Shown: positions 43,735 through 53,133 of the stretch, in pieces
Numbering within the stretch: the stretch's first letter is position 1
Layout of the letters: the number at the start of each line of letters is the position of its first letter
Source of the DNA: an uncultured Pirellulaceae bacterium
Lineage (GTDB): Bacteria; Planctomycetota; Planctomycetia; Pirellulales; Pirellulaceae
Direction: 5' to 3'
DNA: 64,000 bases
Assembly (NCBI GenBank): GCA_938091115.1
Contig: CALKNI010000092.1
Coordinates: forward strand, 17,014-81,013
Notes under the pieces: model-generated
Database searches by the model: none
What the model was told of the DNA's origin: nothing
Seen by the model: the letters and a program-made list of their open reading frames with translations, nothing else
Position numbers and translations under genes: made by a program

Positions 43735-46059
43735 TTACTCTTCCGATTTATTATCGGCTTTTGCCTGTTTTTTACCGGGAAACGTCTTCAGAATTGCCGG
43801 TAAGAAAACCAAGTCCCCAAAGAGTGCCGAAGCAACAGTAATTGCGCCCATCGAAGCAAAAATTCGATGCTCTCTCGCTTCGCTGAGCATTACTGTCATG
43901 AAACCGCAAACGAGGACAAGGGTCGTCATTATCAGAGCGGTGCCGACAGAGGTAAATGCTCTTCGGATTGCCTCAGACTCATCACCGGTCTCCTTTTTTT
44001 CCTCAACATAACGCGTTAAAAAATGAATTGTATCATCCACAGCAATCCCGAGGCAGCAGGTGAACGCACAAACGGTGACGATTTCCAACGCTTGCCCTGT
44101 GAGCGCCAAATACGTGCCTGCGACGCAGAGCGGAAACAGGTTGGGAAGAATTGAAATGATTCCAATTCTCAGTGAACGGTAAACACAAGCCAGAATGAAA
44201 AAAATGATGATCGCTGCCGTTCCAAGGCTGGTGGCGAGATCAACGACGATTTGATAAATATTTTCCCAGCGCCAAATAGGCGCCCCGCCGAGAGTCATTG
44301 AAAAGTCCGGGTAATCGGCGATGATCTTATTTGTCCCGTCCTCAATTCGCTGAAAGACTGGGCCGTAGGTTGCAATTCCTAAATCTTGTACCCGAAATTT
44401 GACTTGAGCGCTCCTGTTTTCGGGGGTGTAATAACTTCTTTTTAAAGGAGGGGGTAGCAAATCGAGCATGGAGATTCGAGTTGCCGCAGGTCCAGAACCC
44501 GGTAAGGCTTCAAGAAGGTTGTAGATTGAAATGGGGTGGCCAATCAATTTTTCTGCTGCAAGTAATTTGTCAATGTCTTGAAGGATTTGAATTAGTTCAA
44601 TATTTTTTTCTTGTTCATCATCCTTGGCGTTCCATTCGATGGTGATTGTGGCTTGGCTCAGTCCACCCATGGCCACGTCCATCTTTTGGTTGGCGATCGC
44701 AGGTTCGGTATAGGTTGGCAGTAAATCCCCTTGTCGATCGTCTGGTCGTAGAGTGAGCGAAATCGAAAATAGAACGAGCGAAAGTAGAATGCCAATAGCG
44801 CTCATGCGGCGCGGGTGTCGCAGTACTAGATCAACGATGCCACCAATTCGATTGATATTGCGATCGACATATCCTTTTCCGTGACCAATGTGAATTCTTT
44901 GGCCAAGCCATGTGGAACAAGCAAGCGGAATCGCTAAGACGACTGAAAGAAATGCCAAGGCGACACCAAAAACGCAACAGTATCCAAAATCGCGAACCAG
45001 TTCATGATTTGCTAATGCGAGTGAACCAAAGCCAACGGCAGTTGTGAGTGAAGTTAAAAAGCAAGCGAGTCCAACTTTGCGAACGCCCTCCCGCGCGGCA
45101 TCGAGTCCTTTCAACCCCGTTGCTCGCTCATGTCGGATCTGAACCATGAGGTGCACCCCGTCGGTAAACGCAACCAATGCAACCAAGATTGGCAAGACAA
45201 CGTCGATGAAGGGGTTCATCTGTAGATCGAGGTAGCGGACAAAGCCAAGCGTCCAGAAAACTCCAAGAAAAGGTGATGCGGCGACGATACCAACGGCAAC
45301 AATTCCTCGGAACAGCACCATGCTCATGAGTATGATCATCCCGTAAGCAATTGACTGATATTTCAGTTGGTTATCCTGTTGAGAGCTTCTGGCCGTTAGG
45401 CGAAACGGAACCCGACCGGTTACAAAAAAGTCCATTTCAACATCGGGGTGGTTCGCCAGTTCTTGCTCGGCTGCCTCACGGATTCCAGAGATGAAAATAC
45501 TCTCGTCATCGACGAACAGGTAGTCGAATCGCACCATTAGTAGCAGGGTTTTGCCATCCTCAGATAAAAATTGTCCGTTAATAAGCGGATGTTCGCGGGC
45601 ATTTTGCTTCGACTTTTCGAATCGTTCGGGGGCTGCTTTTTTGTTGGGAAGCAGCGGTTCATTGAGTCCAAAAATGTTGAGACTTGGAATTTTATCCATC
45701 CAGAGAATGTCTTCGACATAATCTTGTGCCTCCAAATGTTGCACGATAGACCGGATTGCGTCCGCTCCCTGGCTTGTGAAAAACTGTTCGGATTCCACTA
45801 CAATTACGACATCGAATCCAGAGGTTGGGATGGTCTCGACATCCGGTGGTCTTTCAGACCCGAGATTTTCAGTGTTCCTCTTTCGGGTTTCATAGGAGTT
45901 CTCGAGCGGCCGATCAGAGCTGATCCCAAGAAATCTTGTGACCTTCTCAGGTGCGAGGTAGCCACCCGTGGCAATCAAACTGAGCGTCACCAACAAAAGC
46001 GAAGAAAGCCAACGACGGTCGACAATCCAAGAAGTTGCTAAACTAAATTTAGTAGACAA
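43735..46059 (-). CDS. RND superfamily / MMPL-type exporter
   Basis: A 774-residue inner-membrane protein with two repeats of one helix, a large periplasmic loop and five helices, as in MMPL and HAE2/HAE3-type RND exporters. Landmarks: N-terminal helix WLSSLLLVTLSLIATGGYLA; first cluster YGMIILMSMVLFRGIVAVGI, FVRYLDLQMNPFIDVVLPIL, VALVAFTDGVHLM; second cluster GTAAIIIFFILACVYRSLRI, PNLFPLCVAGTYLALTGQA, CLGIAVDDTIHFLTRYVEEK. The G-I-A-V-D-D-T-I-H-F motif holds the proton-relay Asp pair. Likely exports a lipid, hopanoid or drug. TTG start. It has no membrane-fusion partner, as expected of HAE3-like members. Confidence 0.9.
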   Translation of the reverse strand: MSTKFSLATSWIVDRRWLSSLLLVTLSLIATGGYLAPEKVTRFLGISSDRPLENSYETRKRNTENLGSERPPDVETIPTSGFDVVIVVESEQFFTSQGADAIRSIVQHLEAQDYVEDILWMDKIPSLNIFGLNEPLLPNKKAAPERFEKSKQNAREHPLINGQFLSEDGKTLLLMVRFDYLFVDDESIFISGIREAAEQELANHPDVEMDFFVTGRVPFRLTARSSQQDNQLKYQSIAYGMIILMSMVLFRGIVAVGIVAASPFLGVFWTLGFVRYLDLQMNPFIDVVLPILVALVAFTDGVHLMVQIRHERATGLKGLDAAREGVRKVGLACFLTSLTTAVGFGSLALANHELVRDFGYCCVFGVALAFLSVVLAIPLACSTWLGQRIHIGHGKGYVDRNINRIGGIVDLVLRHPRRMSAIGILLSLVLFSISLTLRPDDRQGDLLPTYTEPAIANQKMDVAMGGLSQATITIEWNAKDDEQEKNIELIQILQDIDKLLAAEKLIGHPISIYNLLEALPGSGPAATRISMLDLLPPPLKRSYYTPENRSAQVKFRVQDLGIATYGPVFQRIEDGTNKIIADYPDFSMTLGGAPIWRWENIYQIVVDLATSLGTAAIIIFFILACVYRSLRIGIISILPNLFPLCVAGTYLALTGQALEIVTVCAFTCCLGIAVDDTIHFLTRYVEEKKETGDESEAIRRAFTSVGTALIMTTLVLVCGFMTVMLSEAREHRIFASMGAITVASALFGDLVFLPAILKTFPGKKQAKADNKSEE

Positions 46060-46129
46060 AACAGGACGCTCTTTTGTTGGCTGACAGTGGAAGCAAAATT
46101 GGCGGACTGGCCGGTCGCTTTTGCTACAG

Positions 46130-48109
46130 TTAGTTGCCAGCTAGTTTTTTTCTAAAATGACTTAACGCCAGTTGGCGGATTTCTTCTTTGGAGAGCTTCC
46201 CGTTTCTATCGAGATCGAGAGATCGAAATCCGTTTTCCCTAACGGCCGATGGTAGCTCACCAAAAGACACGGCTCCATTGCCATCTGCATCGTGATTTCT
46301 GAAATAAGCAGCAGTAAAGTCTTCAGCTTTGCTGAGTATCTCTGGGGAGTCAGGCCGAGTTAGAACATTTTTTCGCGATGATGAGTTTCTCGGGATCACT
46401 ACAAATGCGAAGGCAACGGCCATTTCTTCGTCGGTTTGGTCACCCCACATTACCTGTTTTGTGGGGTTGGGATTTGCTGGGTTCTCGCTGGAATTGTCAA
46501 ACGTCGCTGTGAAATTCAGAGATTCAATATCCTGAAGGGAGATTGGATTCTTGAATTCATAGATATGCTGCCAGTTGAAATCGTAGTTGGGAACGCTTAG
46601 CAAAATCGGGTCTCGCTCAATCAAATTGGCTTGCGAGAACGTTGCATTGAGGGCAAACGACTTTCCACGAAAGTGCATGTGCGGCGATATTCCGAGAAGC
46701 TTTCCTGATTTGGGGAGCTTTTTAAATTCCCCCGGAACAGCAGTGCTGGGTTCGCCTGCGTTAATTACAAAATCTTGATCCATGGCGATGATTGTCAACA
46801 GTTGACGTTCAATCAGTTCTTCATTTCCAAAAACTAAACCAATGCGGGTAACGTCCTCCGTAGCCTGGCCATTCGTGGTGTAGTGTTGCTGGAAAATAAG
46901 TTTCGAACCGGCGGGAATCAATCTCCCCTGCCTCGGGTCATAGGTGGGCGGTTTTTGCCCTGGCACAAAAGCCGCCAGCCAGCCAGCGGTTCGCATGTCA
47001 GCCCCGTCAGGTGGGCGGATGAAACAAATTGAGTGGTGAACGACGCCGCGATCTCCGGGGATGATCTCGGCTGCAGTAACCCATGTGTCTTTTTCAAATC
47101 CTGGATCTGCGACGAAGTAGTGGTAGTCCATAACTCCCAGTGCTGGGATCTCTAATGCGGTTTCAGACATATCGACGATCATGTCGGGTTGCCGTGGAAG
47201 TCTCCACTCGCTTTCGATCCCATAGTCCTTTGCCGTGGGAAGATCTTCAGGGTTGCCTTCGGGCGTCCCTGCGGCCACCCAGTCCCGAAGCATTTGCTTT
47301 TCAGCGCTCGTCATACGCCGTTCATTGGTGAACTCTCCGTGAGCAGGATCGGCATGCCAAGGGGGCATCCGCTGGTCATCAATCACTTCCAAGATCATAT
47401 CTGACCACCCGACTACCTCGTCGAAGCTCGACAATTCCATCGGTGCTAGTTCGCCTTGACGGTGGCATTCCATGCAGTGGTTTTGCAATATTCGCGAGAT
47501 TTGATTTGAAAAGTTAACAGTCGAGTTCTTTTCTTTCGTTTTGATTCGCCCAATCAGGCAACCATCCACTGTGGTCTGCGGAACTGAAATCTGATTGTTG
47601 GATAACCGCTCGCTGATCGCGAGCATCAAGTCGTCGCGGGTAGGTTTTACTTTGGCTATTCCGGGTTGATATTGATCATCAATTCTTCCGCGGTAGAGTA
47701 TTTTTAAATTCTCATTCACTAAAAAAACTTCAGGCGTTCTCTCAGCGCCGAATTGATCTGCGACGACGTTGTCGGCGTCTTTAACGATCGGAATAGAAAC
47801 TTCAAAGCGTTCTCGGAAGCCTTTTAGGTCAGCGACAGAATCCTGCTGGTTACTCGACACAGCAATGAAGTCGACACTGGTGAATTTCTTGGCAAGTTTG
47901 TCCAGTCTGCTCGAATATAATTTTGCAAGTGGACATTCTGTTCCAATAAAGCAAACGACAGTCAAATGTGAGTTAGGATTCATCTCTAGTGAGATCGAAT
48001 TGCCATCTAAATCATCGAGGCGAAAACTGAGAGCATCGCTCTGCGCGTTCGAAGGAAGCGGGAAAGCAAGCAGGGCGAAAATCAAAACCAAAAATCGGAA
48101 TGCAATCAT
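46130..48109 (-). CDS. Redoxin / haem-motif / copper monooxygenase-like / EF-hand fusion protein
   Basis: A secreted 659-residue multidomain protein. After the signal peptide (FLVLIFALLAFPLPSNAQ) comes a thioredoxin-fold redoxin domain (about 25-165; VVCFIGTECPLAKLYSSRLD). Then comes a cytochrome c-like CxxCH motif (ILQNHCMECHRQGELAPMEL), a PPWHADP segment, and a domain resembling the PHM-like copper type II ascorbate-dependent monooxygenase with HH and HMH metal-type motifs (GVVHHSICFIRP, FQQHYTTNGQA, GISPHMHFRG). It ends with two EF-hands (DADGNGAVSFGE, DLDRNGKLSKEE). The redoxin has one Cys and may not be catalytic. An ATG start at 48109 suits the signal better than a TTG at 48124. Confidence 0.85.
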   Translation of the reverse strand: MIAFRFLVLIFALLAFPLPSNAQSDALSFRLDDLDGNSISLEMNPNSHLTVVCFIGTECPLAKLYSSRLDKLAKKFTSVDFIAVSSNQQDSVADLKGFRERFEVSIPIVKDADNVVADQFGAERTPEVFLVNENLKILYRGRIDDQYQPGIAKVKPTRDDLMLAISERLSNNQISVPQTTVDGCLIGRIKTKEKNSTVNFSNQISRILQNHCMECHRQGELAPMELSSFDEVVGWSDMILEVIDDQRMPPWHADPAHGEFTNERRMTSAEKQMLRDWVAAGTPEGNPEDLPTAKDYGIESEWRLPRQPDMIVDMSETALEIPALGVMDYHYFVADPGFEKDTWVTAAEIIPGDRGVVHHSICFIRPPDGADMRTAGWLAAFVPGQKPPTYDPRQGRLIPAGSKLIFQQHYTTNGQATEDVTRIGLVFGNEELIERQLLTIIAMDQDFVINAGEPSTAVPGEFKKLPKSGKLLGISPHMHFRGKSFALNATFSQANLIERDPILLSVPNYDFNWQHIYEFKNPISLQDIESLNFTATFDNSSENPANPNPTKQVMWGDQTDEEMAVAFAFVVIPRNSSSRKNVLTRPDSPEILSKAEDFTAAYFRNHDADGNGAVSFGELPSAVRENGFRSLDLDRNGKLSKEEIRQLALSHFRKKLAGN

Positions 48110-48269
48110 AAGAATAAAAAACAAAGATCTTGGGATAAAAAGGATCCAAATGAACTGGTTACTTTACCCGAGATGGGAAAGGCCTTTTCACTAAAACTTT
48201 TAAAAAGTTAAAATACAAAATGGAATTAAACATCACAAAAACGAGTCCCGCCTACGTAAAAGTCAGGGT

Positions 48270-49070
48270 TCAGTTATCCTGTGATGGCATTTTTCCGGCA
48301 GCGATTTCGTCTTCAAATTCATCCATCATAGGCCAGTCAACGGCACAAGTTCCAAAGTCAGCCATGTGGCAGTATTCTCCAACGCGTTTGATTGCCGCAT
48401 CCAGTAAAGCGTCGTCTTTTTCAAAAATTGGACCATGGCTTGGCAGTAACCACTTTACATCACTTTCACGGATTCTTTGGAGTGACTTTTGGAATGCGAT
48501 TAAATCACTTCCGTGGTGAGCGTCAATTGCTCCTATGCAACCATCCCGGTATATATTATCGCCGCTGAAGAGATAGTCTCCCATGCGAAACGAAAGCTGG
48601 CTGTCGGTATGGCCAGGCGTTAACCAAACTTCTAATTCCAAACTGCCTACTTTAATAACATCACCATCGTTAATTAGGTGTTCCACTTCGACTGGAGGCA
48701 TCGACATGTCGATGCCCTGTGCTTCAATAAGTGCGAAAGTTTTGATCCGATCACCGCTTTGTAACGCCGAGGCCGCTAAAGGATGGGCAGAGACTGACGT
48801 GCGAAGAATTTGTTTTGCTTTGGCGAGGCCTTGAATGTGGTCAACATCTGCATGAGTTGCAATCAGGCTTTGGCAGCCCGAGAATGGTAGGTCAATTTCC
48901 CGTATCATATTGATGATTTCGTCGACCGTATCTTCATAACCAATGTCGATGATCACCCATTGCTCACCGTCAAATACAACGTAAACGTTGCAGCCGAGAA
49001 CCTGACCAAGCTGGTGGTTGACTTCGATAATGTGTGGAAAGACGGGTTTTCGTTCGAGCATGAAAAGCAT
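48270..49070 (-). CDS. MBL-fold metallo-hydrolase
   Basis: A 266-residue metallo-beta-lactamase-fold protein with a binuclear metal site: THADVDHIQGLA (H-x-D-x-D-H), a second His in WLTPGHTDSQLSF, the bridging Asp in YLFSGDNIYRDG and the final His in WLLPSHGPIFEKDD. The overall pattern resembles glyoxalase II or related thioesterases, but the substrate is unknown. It is cytoplasmic, without a signal peptide. ATG at 49070 or 49061. Same strand as the epimerase upstream. Confidence 0.9.
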   Translation of the reverse strand: MLFMLERKPVFPHIIEVNHQLGQVLGCNVYVVFDGEQWVIIDIGYEDTVDEIINMIREIDLPFSGCQSLIATHADVDHIQGLAKAKQILRTSVSAHPLAASALQSGDRIKTFALIEAQGIDMSMPPVEVEHLINDGDVIKVGSLELEVWLTPGHTDSQLSFRMGDYLFSGDNIYRDGCIGAIDAHHGSDLIAFQKSLQRIRESDVKWLLPSHGPIFEKDDALLDAAIKRVGEYCHMADFGTCAVDWPMMDEFEDEIAAGKMPSQDN

Positions 49071-49171
49071 TCCGGGGGTAATTAACAGCCCGTTGCGTTT
49101 GGGCTATTGAGAGCCAACATTTTATGGGTTTTTTAAATTAGGTTCAACAAGGAAGGCTCGGTGTTTCTGAA

Positions 49172-50032
49172 TCACTGGTCGAATGTTATGGCCTGCCGGA
49201 GGCCCGTCCGGAAATTCTCGTAAAGAAAAAGGTTGCCGAGTTGTCCGACCAGCTTTTTGTTGGAGACGCGTTTGTTGCTACCGGAACGCGTATTTTCGTT
49301 TGCCGCTTCAGTTTCTTTCCACGGGATTTCTGAAAGCCCAAGTTGTTCGGCAATGAACTGGTAGTATTCTTTTCGCTGAGGTGGATTCCCATCACTAACG
49401 TTAAAAGTTTCGCTAACGATTGCCCGTTCGGCCACTTTTTGAATTACATTCGCACCGTCGTCGACATGAATCAGGTTCAAGAAGCCATCAGACGAGATTT
49501 TCTCCCACTGTCGAGATTCAATCAGTGCTTTGGTGGGCACACGTTGCGGGCCGTAGATGCCGGCAAATCGAAGGATGCAGGATTGGGGTGCGAAGCGACC
49601 GTTTCGAATAAGTTCTTCTGCGGCAAGGCAAGCCTTACCCCCTTCCCTTGCCGGAACGGTAGACGCATTCTCGTCGATCCAGCCTCCATCAAAATTTCCA
49701 TAAACTCCTGTGGAACTGATGTAAATTAATTGACTGGGGACTTGGGAGATCCCGGAAAGGACGTTTTTGAGCCCGTTGACGTAAACGTCGTGAACACTGT
49801 CGTATTTTTTTCGATCCATGCCGACGGAGAACAAAATCGTATCCGCCAGAGGGAGTCGTGAAACGGTATTTCGCTCAGTAATGTCTGCAATTACGGGAAT
49901 GATGCCCTCCTGTTTCATGAGTTCAGCGTTGTTTTGACACCGTGTAACAGCGTAAACGACGTCTCCCTGAGATCTCCACAACCGAGCAACACGCAACCCT
50001 AAATAGCCGCATCCCAAAACAAGACGATTCAC
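49172..50032 (-). CDS. NAD(P)-dependent SDR epimerase/dehydratase
   Basis: A 286-residue atypical extended SDR like YeeZ: LVLGCGYLGLRVARLWRSQG carries the glycine-rich NAD(P)-binding motif at residue 4 onward, and the expected catalytic region is present as IYISSTGVYGNFDGG. The usual Y-x-x-x-K catalytic pair is not obvious (VYG then WIDENAS), so activity may differ from classical epimerases. It ends with HVDDGANVIQKVAERA and FNVSDGNPPQRKEYY, typical of extended SDRs. GTG start. Substrate unknown. Confidence 0.88.
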   Translation of the reverse strand: MNRLVLGCGYLGLRVARLWRSQGDVVYAVTRCQNNAELMKQEGIIPVIADITERNTVSRLPLADTILFSVGMDRKKYDSVHDVYVNGLKNVLSGISQVPSQLIYISSTGVYGNFDGGWIDENASTVPAREGGKACLAAEELIRNGRFAPQSCILRFAGIYGPQRVPTKALIESRQWEKISSDGFLNLIHVDDGANVIQKVAERAIVSETFNVSDGNPPQRKEYYQFIAEQLGLSEIPWKETEAANENTRSGSNKRVSNKKLVGQLGNLFLYENFRTGLRQAITFDQ

Positions 50033-50318
50033 GATTTTTCCTTCCAGTTATTCCGAATGTCGGGTTGATCCAATAGAAAAAAAACGGTTTTACGGAGGCT
50101 GAAACCCCGAAAGCTGCGTATTTTATTGTGGAACGTTTTCTCTCGGTCGCGCCCCGCCCTAATTTCAATGGTACAATGTTAAACGGTTCCTGTTGAGCGG
50201 CACCGCAAAAGTTCACCAAGTTTTGGTTTTTTTACATAACCTATCGCTTGTTGAGGAGTTTATTGAGTAAACCGCCGTTCAAACGGAGTTAAGTTAAATT
50301 TTTTCGGAAGAGTTTGTA

Positions 50319-51371
50319 ATGCTTGATGTTAATCGATTCATAGCCTGTTTCTTTTTGTGCTTTATTGGGTGGGCTATCCTTCCAGCGGACGGTTTAATTG
50401 GACAGGAGAGCGAAGTTCGGTCGAATGTTCCGTCCGAAGAAGGAGGCACCGATTTTCTATTTTCTGGCGAAGTCCCCAAAACAATCGATCAACTAAGGCA
50501 GATGGAAATCCGATTCGCGGAAATCTCTGAGAAGGTTAAAGCTGCCACCGTCAATATTCAAATGAGGGAGTCGCAGGGATCAGGTGTGGTTGTCTCAAGC
50601 GATGGCTATATCTTGACTGCTGCCCATGTGATCGGTGACCCAAATCAAACTGCAAAAATCACCTTTCTCCATGATCTAGACGAAAACGGCAAACCCAAAG
50701 TCGTGTTTGCTCGGGCGAAGACGCTTGGTATCGATCGCAACATCGATTCTGGAATGCTGAAGATCGTAGAGAAAGAAGGCGAGGAAAATGATTTTCCCTA
50801 TCTCGATATTGCCATCTCAGCAGAACTGAATGAAGGTCAGTGGGTGATGGCGGTTGGGCATCCTGGCGGATTGGATGAAGCTAGAGGGATGGTAACGCGA
50901 ATTGGGCGAATACTTTCCAGTGGTAAGCGAGTGATTCGTACCGACTGCACTCTGGTTGGAGGAGATTCCGGCGGTCCACTGATCGATATGAACGGCGATC
51001 TCATTGGGATCCACAGTCGAATTGGCTCGGATTTAGTTGATAACTTACATGTCCCGGCGGATGTCTACTCTGAGAATTGGGATTCGTTAGCGAAAGCGTT
51101 GATCCTCGATGGAAAGCCGAGTTTGGGAATCAACGTAGTTGACGATACCAACGTTATCAAAGAAGTCACTAAGGGACGCGCCGCTGACAACGCCGGTCTC
51201 AAAGTTGGCGATGTTATTTCAAAAATCGAGTCGTTTGACATCACCGATAAAGCTTCGCTCGGCAAGGCAATTAAAGAATTGGATTTGAGACCGAATTCAA
51301 AGATTGAAATCGTTGTCATCAGAGAAGCCGAAGAAAAAGAGTTAGAACTGAAAGTTGGCGAAAAAGATTGA
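50319..51371 (+). CDS. HtrA/DegP-like serine protease with one PDZ domain
   Basis: A periplasmic quality-control protease of 350 residues with a signal peptide (FIACFFLCFIGWAILPADG). The trypsin-like domain has an intact triad: His103 (ILTAAHVIG), Asp143 (RNIDSGMLKI) and Ser217 (VGGDSGGPLIDMNGDLIG). One C-terminal PDZ domain follows (about 260-348: SLGINVVDD, VTKGRAADNAGLKVGDVISK, then SIESFDIT-like strands). RBS GGAAGAG before ATG. It is followed 85 bases downstream by a second HtrA-like gene whose catalytic residues are replaced, so the two probably act together. Confidence 0.93.
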   Translation: MLDVNRFIACFFLCFIGWAILPADGLIGQESEVRSNVPSEEGGTDFLFSGEVPKTIDQLRQMEIRFAEISEKVKAATVNIQMRESQGSGVVVSSDGYILTAAHVIGDPNQTAKITFLHDLDENGKPKVVFARAKTLGIDRNIDSGMLKIVEKEGEENDFPYLDIAISAELNEGQWVMAVGHPGGLDEARGMVTRIGRILSSGKRVIRTDCTLVGGDSGGPLIDMNGDLIGIHSRIGSDLVDNLHVPADVYSENWDSLAKALILDGKPSLGINVVDDTNVIKEVTKGRAADNAGLKVGDVISKIESFDITDKASLGKAIKELDLRPNSKIEIVVIREAEEKELELKVGEKD

Positions 51372-51456
51372 GTCGAAACTCTTGTTTTAGATTTTCGTCC
51401 TACACCATGCGTGGAAATTCCCCGCTTGATTTGCCTAAACCTACGAGAAACCAGTC

Positions 51457-53037
51457 ATGAAAAAGTACATTCAATTGACCCCTGTGATCGCAAGTTTACT
51501 TCTGTTTTTGGTTGCGACCGTAACAGCACAGGAAGCACAGGAAACTACAAAAGGTCAGAGTCAAGAAGCACCAAAACAAGGTGAAACAAAATCAGTTGAA
51601 CCTTCTGAAAAATTAGATTCAAAGAAGTCAGACGGTGAAAAGCCTGAGCAAGAAGAGGAAGGTGAAGGCAGTGTAAATCCGTCGGAAAAAAAATCTAATT
51701 CGAAAAAGGACCAGGAAAAGGGCGCGGAGGATTCGGACACAAAGAGTCTCGCCGAGCAAGCACGCACTTCCTTCAGAAATAGATTCAACACCAACAAATC
51801 TCAATCGGTTAGCAAGTTTTCAAAGCAATCCGACAATTTTGTTTCAATGTTCGATTCGATTTTGGGTTCAGTTGACGCGTCTACCGTGCAAGTCGTCTCG
51901 GGTACGCGGCAAGTCGCTCTCGGGACTGTGGTTGATGCCGATGGCTTCGTGCTTACTAAGGCGAGTGAATTGCGGGGTAAATTAGGCGTTGAGATGCCGG
52001 ATGGAAAAGTTTTGGCCGCTAAAGTAATTGGTATTGATAAACCAACCGATCTCGCACTTCTTAAGATTGAAGCGACTGGTTTACCTGTCGGAAAATGGAG
52101 TAACGATCCGGCTCCACAGACTGGACGATGGTTGGCTACGCCCAAGGCGGGTAGAGAAGGAAAGGCGACGATTGGCGTCGTCAGCGTTGACGCCCGGGAA
52201 ATTCCCCCTTCGAAACCTTTTATTGGAATCATGATGGAAGATGTTGAGGATAACAAAGGCGTTCGCATCAAAACCGTAATACCGAGTTCACCAGCTGATT
52301 TTGCGGATGTTTGGGTGAACGATGTTATTTTTAAGATCGACGATCTTGAGATTAAGGATATTCTCGGCGTTCGTGATGCGATCGGCCAATACGATGTGAA
52401 TGATCGTGTGACGCTTAGTATTCTTCGTGGTGGAAAGGAAATAGAGTTGCGGTTAAGTCTTGGTGAACAGGATAAACTCTCACCCAACAGCAAGCGTAGT
52501 AATATGCAAAATAGCATGGGAAGTGTTCTTAGTCGCCGGCGAAAGGAATTTCCAATGGCATTTCAGCACGACTCGATGTTGACCTCTAAGACGTGTGGAG
52601 GTCCCATCATCGATCTTTCAGGAAGTATTGTCGGGATCAATATTGCGAGGGCTGGTCGTGTTTCTAGTTTAGCGCTTCCAGTCAATGAAATACGTGACGT
52701 TATCGAAGATCTTAAGACTGGTGACAAGGCACCGGAAAAAGTAAATGAGGCGGAGATCGCAAGTATCTCTCGAGAGCTAACTGAGATGGATGAAAAGTAT
52801 TCGCACCTTCCGAATAAAAAATCCGTACTTGAGCAGAAATACAATCAGGAAAGAGCTCGAGTCGAAGAATTAAATAAGTCAATTTCTGATTTGAAAAAAC
52901 GTCTGAAAGTTATTGAAGAAAAGAAATCCGTTTATGGAACGGATCTTAAAGAATTAAAAAGTCAGATTTTAACCATTGAAAAAAACCGTCAGAGACTCGA
53001 AGCGGATCTCGAAAAATTGCGAATTGGGAGCCGTTAA
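51457..53037 (+). CDS. HtrA-like protein with PDZ inside the protease fold, triad lost
   Basis: A 526-residue secreted protein. A signal (IASLLLFLVATVTAQ) and a highly charged K/E/S linker (about 26-115) come first. The first half of a trypsin-like domain (VALGTVVDADGFVLTKASEL) has Ser170 at the catalytic His position but retains Asp198 (DKPTDLALLKI). A PDZ domain (about 252-337: FIGIMMEDVEDNKGVR, VIPSSPADFADVWVNDVIF) interrupts the fold. The second half then resumes with MLTSKTCGGPIIDLSGSIVG, where Cys380 occupies the nucleophile position. Residues about 428-522 form a coiled coil. It is probably a pseudoprotease or scaffold partner of the intact HtrA-like enzyme upstream. Confidence 0.85.
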   Translation: MKKYIQLTPVIASLLLFLVATVTAQEAQETTKGQSQEAPKQGETKSVEPSEKLDSKKSDGEKPEQEEEGEGSVNPSEKKSNSKKDQEKGAEDSDTKSLAEQARTSFRNRFNTNKSQSVSKFSKQSDNFVSMFDSILGSVDASTVQVVSGTRQVALGTVVDADGFVLTKASELRGKLGVEMPDGKVLAAKVIGIDKPTDLALLKIEATGLPVGKWSNDPAPQTGRWLATPKAGREGKATIGVVSVDAREIPPSKPFIGIMMEDVEDNKGVRIKTVIPSSPADFADVWVNDVIFKIDDLEIKDILGVRDAIGQYDVNDRVTLSILRGGKEIELRLSLGEQDKLSPNSKRSNMQNSMGSVLSRRRKEFPMAFQHDSMLTSKTCGGPIIDLSGSIVGINIARAGRVSSLALPVNEIRDVIEDLKTGDKAPEKVNEAEIASISRELTEMDEKYSHLPNKKSVLEQKYNQERARVEELNKSISDLKKRLKVIEEKKSVYGTDLKELKSQILTIEKNRQRLEADLEKLRIGSR

Positions 53038-53133
53038 ACAAGCGATCGCAGATGCTGACTGTTTGTGTTCTAATTTTGAATTGTTCTGGTACTGATTACG
53101 ATTCCTGTGATTTGTTGTTGAGCGTTTTCTCAT

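Noticed and set aside
51801..52517. 238-codon minus-strand open frame
   Set aside because: Antisense to the pseudo-HtrA gene, which has clear protease and PDZ motifs; the reverse frame has no signature.
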